Source of the DNA: Bursaphelenchus xylophilus
Lineage: Eukaryota > Nematoda > Chromadorea > Rhabditida > Aphelenchoididae
Reading direction: 5' to 3'
NCBI GenBank assembly: GCA_904066235.2
Contig: CAJFCV020000005.1
Coordinates: 5,141,501-5,205,500 of the forward strand
Length of the DNA: 64,000 nucleotides
Below, in pieces: positions 35,012 to 46,678 of the stretch; within the stretch, counting starts at the first letter, position 1, and each line of letters starts with the position of its first letter. The notes beneath the pieces are model-generated. The model was not told the origin of the DNA and made no database searches. It saw only the letters and a list, made by a program, of their open reading frames with translations. Both the position numbers and the translations under genes were made by a program.

Positions 35012-36791
35012 ATGTCACTTGCCAAGAGATTTGTTTCCAGGTAAGTGTAATATTACTTAATATTAAACATCTGGATTACCGATACAATAAGTTAGGGGGA
35101 CTTATGGGTAATATAGAATTGTCTTGAAGAAAAGAACGGTAAGAAAACAGCTGGCAGACCTCGTTATAACCCTGAAAACGATACTAAACCTCTTATTACC
35201 CCCTCGTTTATATGCACAGGGAAGTGATAAGGGCATCCGGGACATAAATCTTAAAGATTGACGCCCCATGGAAAGAATGGAGAACCCGTGTTCGACAAAA
35301 AAACGTGCAAAAATGGGGACACATAGGTTGGAGATCAGGGACAAGTGAGATTAAGACATGGAAGATGAGACCTGGACATGCAAACTCTCGTCTAAAAACA
35401 AACTTTTCCACAATTTCTGGCCATGTTTTCGTTTTATGACCTTTTTTGGCCTTCAAATTGTGTGTAGCACACTTAGAACAGACATAAAATTAGTCTGCCT
35501 GGCCATGTTTTTCCAATGTGTTAGCAGTTGTCGGATGTTTATGATTTAATTTTTCTTTTTCCTGTTTTTGCTTTCGAGAGTTCCCGGAAAAGAAGAAGAC
35601 GGGCCGGGACCTAATTTTAGCAGTTGGAAGGATAATCTCACTGGAAAACAAAATGAAATTACAGTGAAAACGTGACAATGAAAGGGAGTGGAATTACCAT
35701 TAAGGAGATGCCCGTAGATCGAAGCAGTCCCCATAAACAAGAAAACATTACTTTTATGACCTCTTTATGGCCTTATGAAATGTTTTCAGAACGGTCTTGG
35801 CCAAGGTTTATGCAAATGACAAATGTGCCCGCAGGCTTTACAGTCACTCGCCAGTCCTTCCCGAGAAACCGTATGGTCCATCTGATGGCTCCATTTGGTG
35901 CAAAGCTACGCGACCTAAGCCTCCAGAGTTCCTCAAGGGTATCGTTCATTATGAGATTGCCGTTGAACATGACATTGAACATATTGTCGACTTCTGGCGC
36001 GAAAATATTGGTGATCAATCACCTCTTCTTCAATCGATTGGTAGGTCATCCTCTTCTGGGTTATAGCCGATTGAAGAGTTTTGTAATCTGAAACGTCTTT
36101 TAGGTGCCAAACCAGAGGATATGTTGGACTTGGCGAATCAGATTGTGAACAGATCGGTCAAGGAACACTGCTCTCTTCTGGGGTTTGTTGGCGATGAACT
36201 TGTCGGTTTCTCGATGCACTCAATTCGGAAAATGGAACCTTCAAACGGCCAACCAATCTCCCATCCGGACATCCTCCCCACCAAAGATTACTCTCCAGGT
36301 ACGCTAAACTCAATCACAGTGTAATATAATACTACAGAAATTGATGCGGCCCTTTATGAAAATCGAGCGGCCAAGAAAATGTGGGTATTCTGGCACACAT
36401 TGAGCTCGGATCTGGAGAGATTGTTGCCCAATGCAAAGAAGATCATGTTCGTTGAAATGGGTGGAGTCGCTCCCGAATATCAGCAGTAAGTTTTTCATTC
36501 TTACTTGTTCTTGTTTGTCTGGCCCTTTAAATTACAATCATTTGTAGACGGGGGATTTACACCGACATGGCTCAGATGACAATTCGCTTGGCCAAGGAAA
36601 AGTTCAACTGTGATCATGTTCTTGTCGTCGCTGACTCCAAACCTTCTCAGAAGATGTATGAGCAAAAATTGGAGTTCAAATTGCTTCGGGAGCTCAAGTT
36701 GGATCATTATTTTGACGGCCCTAATCCCGCCTTCCCGTATGAAAAGAACGAGATCTTCAGCGGAAAACTTTTGGGCAAGGCCATCGATTAA
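35012..36791 (+). CDS. GNAT-family acetyltransferase with putative mitochondrial leader
   Basis: Exons 35012-35040, 35790-36040, 36104-36298, 36338-36485 and 36548-36791; 288 residues, phases agree. The N-terminus MSLAKRFVSRTVLAKVYAND is basic, Ser/Thr-bearing and lacks acids until residue 20, suggesting a mitochondrial presequence. The GNAT core starts with HYEIAVEHDIEHIVDFWREN. The acetyl-CoA loop region is EMGGVAPEYQQRGIYTDMAQ (Q-x-x-G-x-x form of motif A), followed by VLVVADSKPSQKMYEQKLEF (motif B). Organisation is like nematode-specific GNAT expansions rather than histone acetyltransferases. Substrate unknown. The 749-nt first intron is unusually long for this window. Confidence 0.82.
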
Positions 36792-37778
36792 TCGGACACG
36801 GGTTGTCTATCTTCATCTCTCTTTTTCTCTAGAAAGTAAATGTCAAATATCCAAAGAAAGGAATCATTGTGTACTTTCTGCTGTAATGCCCCGTTTGTGG
36901 TCTCCGTGGCCTTATCCACAGTCTGGCCTTTGTTTGTGGTCCCGAAAAATTTGAATTTTATCAATGGCTTAGTCAATGTTCATACATTGACTCAGTCTTC
37001 ATTGTCTTCGAATCATCCATTCCCGGCTCTCTAGTCGAGTCAAATTAGTCATGTTCCGCGTTCCTTTTGTCTCTGTCTATAACAATTAGAAGGACTCGAA
37101 TTAAACACTGAAAATGACATCTTCGATGATATATGACGTCATTTTAGTATACAAACAAAATGTAAAAAAAGCAAGGCGACAATTAAAACTTGTGTGCGAA
37201 ACATCTTACGTGCCCAAAATAGGATGCGAAAAATAGAAATTAGAATCGAATTTCGTGAAAAGCTGCATAATTAATGCATTTCAATTTATTCTCATCTCAA
37301 TACTGAGATGAGAAAATAAATGAACCATGGGATTTGGGGATAAACAGGGCTGTAGAAATATGCAAACACTGACATAACTTCGTTTTTTTGAGGGCTGGAT
37401 GACAGTTCCAAGTCTGTAATATAGCTGTCTACATCCTATCATATCAAAGAACCTGTTCCTTTGAGGTCATTGTTCGATGGTGGTCGTGCAAGCTCTCGGA
37501 TTTTTCAACTTTCGAGTTTTGTGAGAATTTTCGGAATCGCTGCGGCAACTCCCGTTTTTGCACTTGCGGCACGCACTTTCGCGCAAGCTAACTTCAACTT
37601 TCGCGCGCTACATCCGCGATAAATGTGTCGGGAATTTATTATACAGAGAATAACTGAAAAATTGATTTTGACTTTCCCAATCGTCATGTTCCCCATTCGA
37701 CTACTTCTATAAAAAAACAACGTACGATGCGTCTTGCGTAATCTAGTTCCATTGATCATCTATAAAAATTTATTGTTC
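36792..37778. other. Intergenic region between convergent genes
   Basis: About 1 kb between the GNAT and ADCK1-like stops. Contains a strong hairpin at 37284-37321 and a GC-richer, purine/pyrimidine-skewed stretch at 37495-37620. No ORF supported. Confidence 0.4.
37284..37321. repeat. Short hairpin (inverted repeat)
   Basis: ATTTATTCTCATCTCA (37284-37299), a 4-nt ATAC loop, then TGAGATGAGAAAATAAAT (37304-37321); the right arm has two extra A. Lies in the 3' intergenic space of two convergent genes. Confidence 0.6.
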
Positions 37779-40678
37779 CTAATAAACAATTGAAAGCGGA
37801 CGAGATGTCGACTGGGCTCTCAGACTCTCAGCACCGTAAAACATTTCCCGGAACCGGAGGTAAACTTCGTAAAGGTAGATCTTGAAGAGGATTGTGTAAA
37901 GCTTTACCGTCAACACAAACTTTGCCACCACAGACTTCGTCTTCGCCCTTCGGTAATCAAACACCGTCCTGCTGCATTGCCTACTCATCTTAAATTGAAC
38001 AATTTACGCAAATAGGTCTACAAATCACCTCAAGGAAAGCATCTGATCTGTTCTGAGCTCCTAATCTATGTTCAATTGCTCTCAGGAGATCATTGGTCTT
38101 CAAAATCAACAACATTGCTCGAGGCATTCGGTCCAAAACTTGGCTGATCTGTGGTATCAATGAAGACGCAAATTCTCTGATATGTGAAGTCTAAATGACT
38201 AATCTTTTAATAAGTAAACTCACTTCAGAAGCTGTTGTTTTAACTTTGGTGATGCCTTTGGTTACTGACTCCCAAGACCGAGCAGTTACAATACAAGCAA
38301 ACAACCCAAAGAGCTCACCCACACCCATCTTAGTGCAGATATTTTTAATCTCATCTTTGTCCGGCTTCAAAATAGCCATCCACAAGTTACAGTAATCCAC
38401 TCGGAAGTCTTCATCGAGAGCCTGAAAGTACAATAAAAGTCATTCTTCTCGGATTCAAAATTTGCATAACGAAGAGTAAGAAGAAGTATAAAGACTGCGT
38501 GGGACCACAAGAATGCTTTCATTGCGTCGTCTGAGTTGCTGAGAGTTGGTCGGTCGGTCGCTTCTGGTTGTCCCGTCCATTTAGCGAGACAAGATGGCGG
38601 ACAAGGAGAAGGTCATCGACATCCCCATAGAGGAAGGGGAACCGCTGGGCGCTACACCCAATGACAAGCTGGTCGTCGTTCGAGTCCAAGCCGGCACTTT
38701 GGCCGAGGGAAAGCTCAAGGTAAGACCACTGAAGACGGGCATTGCGCTTTTAGATTGGAGACCAAATTGTCAAGATCAATGACACTCCGATCCGGGACAC
38801 GAACCACTTCTTCCAGCTGTTGCGATTCGCCCCTCCCAATGCCCGGCTCCACATAATCAGAGACGAGAACAAGGCGGCCGAGCTCGAGGCCAAGGTTCAC
38901 ATCCCCCCTGATCGTGCCAAGTTGATCCAACGCCGTGATGGCTTCGAATATTTCGTATGCCACTGATCACAGTGACTAATAGTTTCAGCTGGTCAAAATC
39001 GAATGGAAACCCGGAGGACCCAAACTCGGCTTGGGCATTCGCCATTACCAGAACCGAGTCCTGGTCTCGAGATGTGATCCCAATTCATTGGCCTCGGCTC
39101 AGATGAAGGTCGGAGATCACATCATCGACATTGATTCCAAACCAGTTACGGACAAAGACGTGGCCAGAGAGTTCCTTCTCAAGTCCCTCCAGTCCCAAGG
39201 ATTTGCGACAATGGTCGTGGAGAGACCAGAATCCATGGAAGCTAAGCACTGGACCCAGCAGGCACTTCAGGCCAATCCCGCTCAACCTCCATCTGTGGCC
39301 ATGAACTCGGATGTCAGAGACATTGCAGCTAAGGAACGCGCCAGACTGAAGGAAAAAGGCGCGGTAAGTTGGAACTGATCTATTATCATGCTATCTATAC
39401 TGAAATAGCTTTTGTTGTTCTAGCCGAAGAAGGGCATTATGGGCCGATCCAATGGTGGAAAACGTGTCCAGATCATCGACAGGATTGGTGAACACGTTAT
39501 CGCTTCGGACAACGAAGGAAAGAATCTCCGCTCCGTCCGCAAGTAGACATTATATCCGCTTTGACTTACCGAATAAAGTCCATGATCTAAAAGGACCAGT
39601 TTTGTTTTGCTTCCTTCTTTTCTGACTAGAACATTTCCTGGGTGGGGATCACAATGAACATAACCATCCTTGAAGATCATCTCACTGTACAAGCGACCTA
39701 TTTTACGACAAACCTAAATGCAATCAAGCCAGAAAAGCGTAAACTTACATCATGCGTATCAATATTATTTGTTCTGAAGTAATCCACATCTGAGATCTGA
39801 CAACCTTCACAGAATTGCATCGTGAGAACTTTCTCCGAACAGAGATCAAGATAAATCTTCGGGACTTCCAAGAAATCCATGTGTTTGAACAACTCCCTAA
39901 CCTTCTCGGCGTTCTTGGCTTCATGGATAAAGTCTAATTCTTTAGGAAGATTCTTCTTTGTCTCATCCACCAACCACATTAATTTGAAGTCACTGAATAG
40001 ATAATCGGCTATCCGAGCAAACAATTCCATGGTCGCCACATCCATAACCGACCTGTCCCTCACTTTTGGATGCTGTATCTTCACTGCCACCCTTTCTCCA
40101 GATTTGAGACGAGCTTCGTGAACTTGTGCCAAAGAAGCCGCTCCACAAGGCTCAGGGTTAAAATACTCGAAAACATCTTCCAACTAATACCTAAATGAAT
40201 AAGTTCTAAATCTGGAGACTTACTTCCCGTCCCGTTGTGTCTACGAAAACCTTTTTGATCTCTATAATATCACTTGAGGGCGCTTTCGAATGTAAGACAC
40301 CCAATACCGATATGTATTCTTCCGGTAAAAGATATTGCAATGATGCCACATGCTGGCCAACCTTGATAAACACACCTCCGTTATTACGACACAACTCCAG
40401 GATCCTATTCGCCCCTCTCAAATGGCATAAATGCATTCGCTGCTGATATTCTTCTGATCCTGGATCTCCTCTCATTGTTATTTTATAATCAACGATCATT
40501 TTACTGGCCTAAAGAAGACAATAAAGAAAGAAGCAAGACATACCGTTAATCCAGCCCTAGCGAACCTAACAATCCCTAAATGGGAGACATATTCATTATT
40601 ATTGACCAGATATCCAATTCCCACGCCAGTCCCGCCAATCAAGGCCAATGATCTCGGTTTGACTAGTCTACTGAGCAT
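37779..40678 (-). CDS. ADCK1: ABC1-family atypical kinase, ADCK1-like
   Basis: Exons 40678-40544, 40508-40224, 40183-39749, 39713-39570, 38421-38224, 38190-38029 and 37988-37779; every junction is phase 0; 522 residues, close to the about 530 of animal ADCK1. Family hallmarks are all visible: the KxGQ-type motif ([19 protein letters not shown]), the Ala-rich nucleotide loop [11 protein letters not shown] in place of a P-loop, the lysine in VAVKIQHP, the [13 protein letters not shown] segment, the catalytic [11 protein letters not shown] and the metal-binding LLDHGLY. The C-terminus has [18 protein letters not shown], typical of ADCK1/5. N-terminal residues form a short hydrophobic stretch, consistent with mitochondrial membrane targeting. 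The 1.15-kb intron 4 contains a complete plus-strand PDZ gene. Confidence 0.93.
38594..39546 (+). CDS. Tandem PDZ-domain protein nested antisense in the ADCK1-like intron
   Basis: Exons 38594-38719, 38754-38954, 38989-39363 and 39424-39546; 274 residues, all junctions phase 0. PDZ 1 (about 10-95) starts with [20 protein letters not shown] and contains [20 protein letters not shown] (joined across the first intron). PDZ 2 (about 110-190) has [20 protein letters not shown] and [15 protein letters not shown]. The carboxylate-binding loop of PDZ 1 is degenerate (PLGA) and PDZ 2 has KLGLG. A Lys/Arg-rich linker and a C-terminal segment ([20 protein letters not shown]) follow. It resembles a nematode-specific two-PDZ family; partner unknown. 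Introns are 34-60 nt. Confidence 0.85.
39572..39577 (+). terminator. Poly(A) signal of nested PDZ gene, inside an ADCK1 exon
   Basis: AATAAA lies 26 nt after the PDZ stop codon. On the opposite strand the same bases are part of the last codons of ADCK1-like exon 4 (the DHGLYS coding end). Confidence 0.65.
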
Positions 40679-40914
40679 TTCTAACAAGTAAATGAAGTTG
40701 CCATCAGACTGTTTAGGTAATTCTATCAAAATTTGACAAGAATTTCAACATTTTCGTTTTTTATTTTAATCTAAATAAGACTAAACGCCACTATCGACTT
40801 TTGAAACGGATTGACAATTTTTGTGATCGCTTTTGATGAGAATTTCTCGCAAACATGTAAAATTTGGATCGGTGGTATTTTTATGAGGGGGCTGGAAAAC
40901 GGTTGTGTCTGAAG
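40679..40914. promoter_or_regulatory. Compact divergent promoter region
   Basis: 236 nt separate the start codons of the ADCK1-like gene (minus) and the first gene of the 40915-43883 string (plus). AT-rich, with a TTACTTGTTAG acceptor-like site 2 nt before the ADCK1 ATG that suggests spliced-leader addition. No specific factor site recognised; promoter role is inferred from position. Confidence 0.4.
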
Positions 40915-41606
40915 ATGTATTTGATAATCTTGATAATACCAATAAGTATCACAATCGCTGCGTGGAACTGTTCACGAAAAGGAGCGAAGGGAAACAGGCT
41001 TAAGTGGAAGACACTAAAAAAGGCACCTGGAACCGCAAAGCAACCGCCTAATGGAGTGAAAGTTAAACAGCCAGAAATTGCAAACGAGTCCAGTAGGTAC
41101 ATAAACAGTTTGAAATTGTAATTTTAAAATTACAGAAAAGGTAGAGACTGATAATATTATTACGGATTCGAAGCTGCTGTCGGATGCAAAGCCAGCTGAA
41201 CAGCCGAAGATTCAACCAAAGAAAGAACAACGTACATTGATTTATACAATTCCATGTCTAGTTCTTGATTATTTACAAAATTGAATACTTATTTTATTTA
41301 AGGTAATGATACAACCGAAGAAGAAAATACCGACCTGTGCTCTGAAGCTTTCAATCTGCAACTTCAACAATATCGACAGTAAGTTGATCTGATTTATGTA
41401 TCCAATCTTCCAGGAAGAATGCAAAGCCCAAAAACAAGGATAAAACAACAGAAGCCATGACTCAACTCGAAACCCAGTCCAAAGTCGTCGATCCGATCAG
41501 TAATGTCGTTACATGCCCAGTGAAAAATGATGCTCCAATTGATGTCGAGATTCCGGTTGACAACAAAGACAACGAATTAATTCCAATGTCACGCTACCTT
41601 GCCTGA
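40915..41606 (+). CDS. Hypothetical single-pass membrane or secreted protein, 180 residues
   Basis: Exons 40915-41092, 41136-41231, 41303-41378 and 41414-41606; phases agree. The N-terminus MYLIILIIPISITIAAWNCS is a signal anchor, followed by a strongly basic Lys/Arg segment (positive-inside, so probably cytosolic tail), then an acidic, Glu/Asp/Thr-rich region with low complexity ending in PMSRYLA. No domain recognised. First gene of an operon-like string: the next start codon is 100 nt downstream. Confidence 0.6.
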
Positions 41607-41706
41607 AAAGGCCAAAAAGTTTTACGAAAATACAGTTTATTCATGCGTAAACCAGTTTTATACACTTGAGGTCTCCTTCGTGAGCTGTATAACTCTAAAA
41701 ATAAGT

Positions 41707-42215
41707 ATGGCTTCTAATCTTTCTGATATTCCATCGATGAATGATGAGATTCTCAATGAGAAGTTGAAGATCGAGGTGGCTCAGGTCATAGAGATGGAAA
41801 AAACTTTGAAAAATCTGGTTGAAAAAAGAGATCTGGCCAAGTCGAAAGCTGACAAAGTGGAGGAATTAAGGAGAAAGTAATAAAGGGTATTATTATAGGC
41901 CTGACTTTTAGAGAAATGGGAGATTCAATGATAACAACTTTGCTTGACCTGATCGAAAGTGTGAGGAAAGTTGAATTGGAGATCGGTAAAACAAAGGAAA
42001 ACTTGAAAGTGTTGGAGACAGAGGATCCCCATCAAGTTTCAAAAGATTATAATTCAAAATTGGATACGATTAGACGACGACTTTCATCGACGAGAAAGGA
42101 AAGAGAGGCTAAAGAAGTAATCTGCAAGCAACTACTGGTCGGAAAAGTTGCTAACATAAAGATGGAAAGGAAGGACAACCAAAATGTTCAATCAGAGGTC
42201 ATTGATGGAACATAA
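41707..42215 (+). CDS. Coiled-coil hypothetical protein, 157 residues
   Basis: Exons 41707-41876 and 41912-42215, joined across a 35-nt intron in phase 2. Almost entirely Lys/Glu/Leu heptads (for example EKLKIEVAQVIEMEKTLKNL and DLIESVRKVELEIGKTKENL), predicting a long parallel coiled coil with no other domain. It starts 100 nt after the previous stop codon and ends 191 nt before the EF-Ts start, so it is likely co-transcribed. Function unknown. Confidence 0.68.
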
Positions 42216-42406
42216 CCGTGAAGTTATCAGCTGCAGCTGAATAATTTCGCTCATTATTATTCGTACTTTAAAATTATATCAAATCGCGCATTTTTGGCAT
42301 TATGGCATTCTGTTTCAAGAAATAAATATTTTCCCAAATTTGTGAAAACTCACGAATTTCGTCAAGACTAGTTCTAATTGTTCTAGTTCTTCTATTTGCC
42401 GTGGAA

Positions 42407-43883
42407 ATGTTCCGAATCGCCTCTGGCCTTCGTTCAGTTCGTCTTGTAACCAGCCATTTACGATTCCTCAGTGCTGCTCAGCCAGAACAAGCTCAGAAAG
42501 TTAGTAAAGAGGTAAAGTTTAGCAAAAGGATTATTTTTAATTTTTAGGCATTAGTGAAACTTCGACAAAAAACGGGTTACAGCTATGTCAACTGCCGGAA
42601 AGCTCTTCTAAAGTATGGTGAAGACAATGAGGTTGAAGCTATTCAGTGGCTGAAAGAGTTGGCCGCGAAAGAAGGATGGGCCAAAGCAACGAAGTAAGTT
42701 GTTTTTCATGAATTAAAGTCGTTTAGATTGAGCAAAAGAGTTGCCTCTCAAGGTTTTGTTGGTTTCAAGTCCAAACAAAATGTGGCTGCCATAGTAGAAT
42801 TAAATTGTGAGACCGATTTTGTTGCCAGAAGCGATGAATTCAAGAAATTGGTAAGTCTGGTTATGTTTTACAATTATTCTTTAGGTTTGCGAAATTACAG
42901 AGTCAGTTTTAAAAGCGGGGGAAGAGATTGCTGAGGAGAAATCTCCAAAGGAAGATAAAGAAATCGTTGTAATCCCTGTGGATGAGAATTTATTGCGAAC
43001 AGAAGGTAACAAAACTGTCAAGGAAGCAATTGCAATGCTGATTGGCAAGCTAGGAGAGAACATTACACTGAAGAAAGCTGAAATTCTTGTGGCAAAGAAG
43101 GGTCTTGACATCTACGGTCATGTTCATCCAAATGGTAAGTCAGCCTTAAATTTTTTTTGCAACTGTACTTTGGTACGCCGTACTATCAGCTTTCACTCTA
43201 TTAATGTTTTTTGATTAACGCACTGAAGCTTAGACTCAAATACATTGTTTTTATGAGTTTTTTTTAGTTGACTCGAGCGGTGTTAAGATTGGTCAATTTG
43301 TATCTGTGTTAACCCTTGGTAGAGATCAATCTTCTTCTTTGCCAACTGATGTCTTGGCCAATCAAATCTGCCAACATATTATTGGAATGAAACCGACGGC
43401 TTTGGGAGTGCCGGCAGATGAGAATACTCAAAAAAGAACGGAAGAATTGGTAAAAAGAGAAGCCGAACATGTTGGAGAAGACGATGAATTGAATTCATTC
43501 CAGGAAGTTCAGGTAAGCCTTTGAAATTTATTTGTTTGTAAAATTTGTTAATGCATAAAATGCCGTTAATTTTCGTACGGGTTGTTTGCAATCTATAAAA
43601 AACATTAAAACGACCTATTCCGCGAGATAAATAACGTTATTTGTAACATCAATAGCCGATGATGTTGACCATAACGCCTCGTGTTTACCCGAATCTTTTA
43701 TTGGTACTTATGATTCATTTATAAAGTTTCGTTTTGCAGAGTCCATACATCGATGAAGATGAGACTCAATTACTCCGCCAGGCTTTTCTTCTCCATCCCC
43801 AGCAGACGGTCCATGAATATCTTAAAGGACATTCAGCTTACGTCCACTGGTTTGTGCGAGCTCAAGTTGGTGGAGAACAATGA
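42407..43883 (+). CDS. tsfm-1: Mitochondrial translation elongation factor Ts
   Basis: Exons 42407-42511, 42548-42693, 42727-42850, 42885-43134, 43268-43512 and 43740-43883; 337 residues, phases agree. The N-terminus [20 protein letters not shown] is a mitochondrial presequence (Arg/Ser-rich, no acids). The UBA-like domain reads [20 protein letters not shown]. The EF-Ts core signature is [19 protein letters not shown], which contacts EF-Tu. The C-terminal half contains [14 protein letters not shown] and [13 protein letters not shown], then the family's closing [20 protein letters not shown]. Role: nucleotide exchange on EF-Tu in the mitochondrial matrix. Third gene of an operon-like string. 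Confidence 0.93.
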
Positions 43884-44151
43884 TTATTGTTACAGTAAAC
43901 GGTTCTCTGACGTCGCCTCAGATAACTCTGTTTGATACTTTAACAAGTTATATTACTTTTTCTAGGAACTCCTTGTTATTTGTTACCTTTTTTTCTTTTC
44001 TCGGTTATTAAAGTTTGATTGTAATTGGGCGAAGAGAGTTGAATTGAGAAGTTAGTTTGACGGGGGGAGAAAGCAAGGCGTTAGTTCATCTCAAGATTGT
44101 TATTTTTTTGAGAGAAGGAAAGGGTTTGACTGGAGTTTATTTGTTTTCAGG

Positions 44152-45446
44152 ATGCTAATCCTTTTGAGCTTGCTGTTAACGAGCTTAGCAGGTAATTTAC
44201 TGTTTGTTTTTTGTGGATTTCTTTGTCTGAACGTTTTTCAATTCCAAATTTCTGCAGTATTGGCCAAAGATGGGCCATGCACGATGTCCTCCCATAAATT
44301 AAAATGTTCATCGAATGGGTACTTCGAGCTAACTCAATGCCTGGATGAATATTGTGTTTGTGTTGACATAAGAGATGGCACTGAAGCCAGACATACGAGG
44401 ACTGCGAGTAAAGCAATCACGCCGGAATGCGGATTATGTCACAAGGAATTGGTGAAGATTGTGGCCAGGAATGGAAACTGGTTCCCTCAATGCAACAAGA
44501 GGAATGGTAAGCTCAATAGATAAGGTTACGTGACGCTATTTAGGTGACTACGAAAGGGAACAATGTCTGAAAGAGGACTTTTGCTTCTGTGTCGATCCAA
44601 AAACCGGACGAAGGATCAATGCGGAAGTGAAGAAAAACACCGATCTCAATTGTAATCCTCAAAAATATAACGGTAACTTAAAAAGGCCACAAAATATTTT
44701 TATTTTAGAGAATGATACTGTCTACAAGCCTAAGAACAATTATCAAGAAGAGAGCCCGATCGCTTCTCCCATCTGCAAATTGCCCAAAGCTTACGGCAAT
44801 ACTTGTGTTTCGGCCCCTTCTATTAGAGTAGGCAATCTCTTTTCTTACGTAATAATTACAGTACTACTTTGATGTGGAAACTTTCGAATGCTTGGCTTTT
44901 CGTTATAATGGATGTGGAGGGAATGAGAACAACTTTGACACCCAATCTGATTGCTGGAGTGCTTGCAAATTGGGTAAGAATGAGATTATTTTTTAATTAC
45001 AGTACTCCATCCTATCTAATATTGATGATTTAGCTGATTTCTTCTCATGTGCTGGCTTAAGGAAGTCGGCCAGGGATGCGAAAGGAGATTATATAAATTG
45101 TGGCGGTCCAGTGATGCTCTCTGATACAGGATCAAACAAATGCCCCAAAGGTTATGAATGTATTAATGGGCCATTTACGGGATTATGTTGTGATAAGAAG
45201 AATCAAGGTGAGTTTTTTTTTCAACTTCCATCATCATTAATTTGATGTGCGAGTCTTATAAAAACAAAATTTTCAGAAGTGTTTTCGAAGAATTATTCGC
45301 CCACATGTCGCAAGGGAAAGGTGGTGACGGCGGACAGCGGGGGCGGACTTACCATGAATCTTCTGGGAAAGTCGTGCAAGGACAACTTCTGTCCCAAAAA
45401 GGCCGAATGTCATGAACTGGATTACTTTGCTCATTGTTGTCTTTAA
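44152..45446 (+). CDS. Secreted Tg1-Tg1-Kunitz-lustrin-lustrin protein
   Basis: Exons 44152-44191, 44258-44506, 44544-44672, 44709-44827, 44862-44973, 45034-45207 and 45277-45446; 330 residues, phases agree (mostly phase 1). Signal peptide MLILLSLLLTSLAVLA. Two thyroglobulin-1-like domains follow; CWCV is altered to CVCV in the first and CFCV in the second. Next is a Kunitz domain with all six Cys (YGNTCVSAPSIR, FECLAFRYNGCGGNENNF). Two lustrin-type Cys repeats close the protein (NKCPKGYECINGPFTGLCC and NFCPKKAECHELDYFAHCCL, which ends it). The module set is the same as in the minus-strand giant gene at 24-30.6 kb. A TTTTCAG one base before the ATG suggests a spliced leader. Predicted extracellular protease inhibitor or matrix protein. 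Confidence 0.88.
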
Positions 45447-45767
45447 TTTTCCCTGTTATCCTTTACATCAGAAACCAAATTGTATATTTTTTGTTCTTCT
45501 AAAAAGCCGTTTTAACGAACATAACGTGATTCCATCAACCGCCTTGTTATCTGTTTTATTAATAATTATTTACACTACAACACGGTTATAACGAACACAT
45601 AAATATCGTGCTGCCTTTCAGTTATAGACCACCGCTACAGTAACCCTTAGCGATAAATGACAGGACAAATGGGGAAGGAAGGAAGGATACGTTAAGGAGT
45701 TGAAGATTCATATCACGTGGAGAACAGCGTCGAAAAAAAATATAATATATGTGTGGATCATCTACAG

Positions 45768-46406
45768 TCATTGGAATGCATGCTCGTCGGTGTCGAAATG
45801 GCTTTGGAGCTCTTCCATGAGGGCCTGAACTTCTCCTTTACGGTCTTCACAAGTGCCCTTCGGGTCCGCGAATTCATTTACAACCCCCACCAGAAGACGG
45901 ATTCTGTCGTGTTTTTGGTCGGACGAAAGAGCGCTAAACGGCTTGCAGAAGTTATGGCCTGATTTGGTGGCCTCGGCCATCAAAACCGACGGTTTCTCTC
46001 CATTCATATTGCGCTCTCGAACCAGGGCTTTATACAGAACACGCTTCGACTTTTCTGCTTTCTGAAATCATTCAATTGACTTGGTTGTAGTCGGACCGTG
46101 ACAGCATAGATGCATTTTACTGACCTGCAGTTCCAATTCCAACTTCACAATCTTCGCCTTCAGTCCTTCGGTTGTGTCATCTTCTTGATCCTGTGCATGA
46201 TTCTGTTGATTCAGATGTTCCTGAGCCTCTGACGTCACGCCAAAAACGTTCTCGACCTCCTGTTCTTCGGGCGAATCAACCTTTGCTTTCTTTTCTTCGC
46301 TCGGGCCAGGCTCTTCTCTCTCCGATTCCCCAATCTTGGCTTGAGATCTTGTTCTTCTGGAAGCCTTCGCCTCCGTTTTGGTATCCTTTCCTCCTTTTTT
46401 CGGCAT
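45768..46406 (-). CDS. Hypothetical acidic protein, 191 residues
   Basis: Exons 46406-46125 and 46061-45768, phase 0. An acceptor (ATTTCAG) directly precedes the ATG. The N-terminus is basic (MPKKGGKDTKTEAKASRRTR), resembling a nuclear localisation signal, followed by a long Glu/Pro/Ser-rich disordered stretch and a short coiled coil (LKAKIVKLELELQKAEKSKR). The C-terminal 70 residues look folded (GHNFCKPFSALSSDQKHDRI, FDTDEHAF) and could be a small domain I do not recognise. Start lies 272 nt after the stop of the MADF-type gene on the same strand. The 45447-45767 gap on its 3' side holds nothing I can support. Confidence 0.62.
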
Positions 46407-46678
46407 CTGAAATCTAAATTGGCATGGTAATGGGTGAACAAATTCAGTAGTTATGGGTTCAACCAATCAATCATTTCTTGCGATCATCAAGTTGTGGTAT
46501 TTTAATTCGTAATCATCTGTTATGAAAAGAGACCATGTTATGAGAGTATAAACAATGTCGAGAGAAGCAGACGTTTCTAACTAAGGTTTTACTACAGTAA
46601 GGCCAACTTATTGTCATCTTTTTCTCCAACACATCTAAAATATATAATATAATCGAAATACGTCATAATATATGCAAA

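Noticed and set aside
35102..35456. Minus-strand ORFs in the first intron of the second GNAT gene
   Set aside because: Checked as a possible further nested gene; no start context, no phase-consistent exon structure and no protein character.
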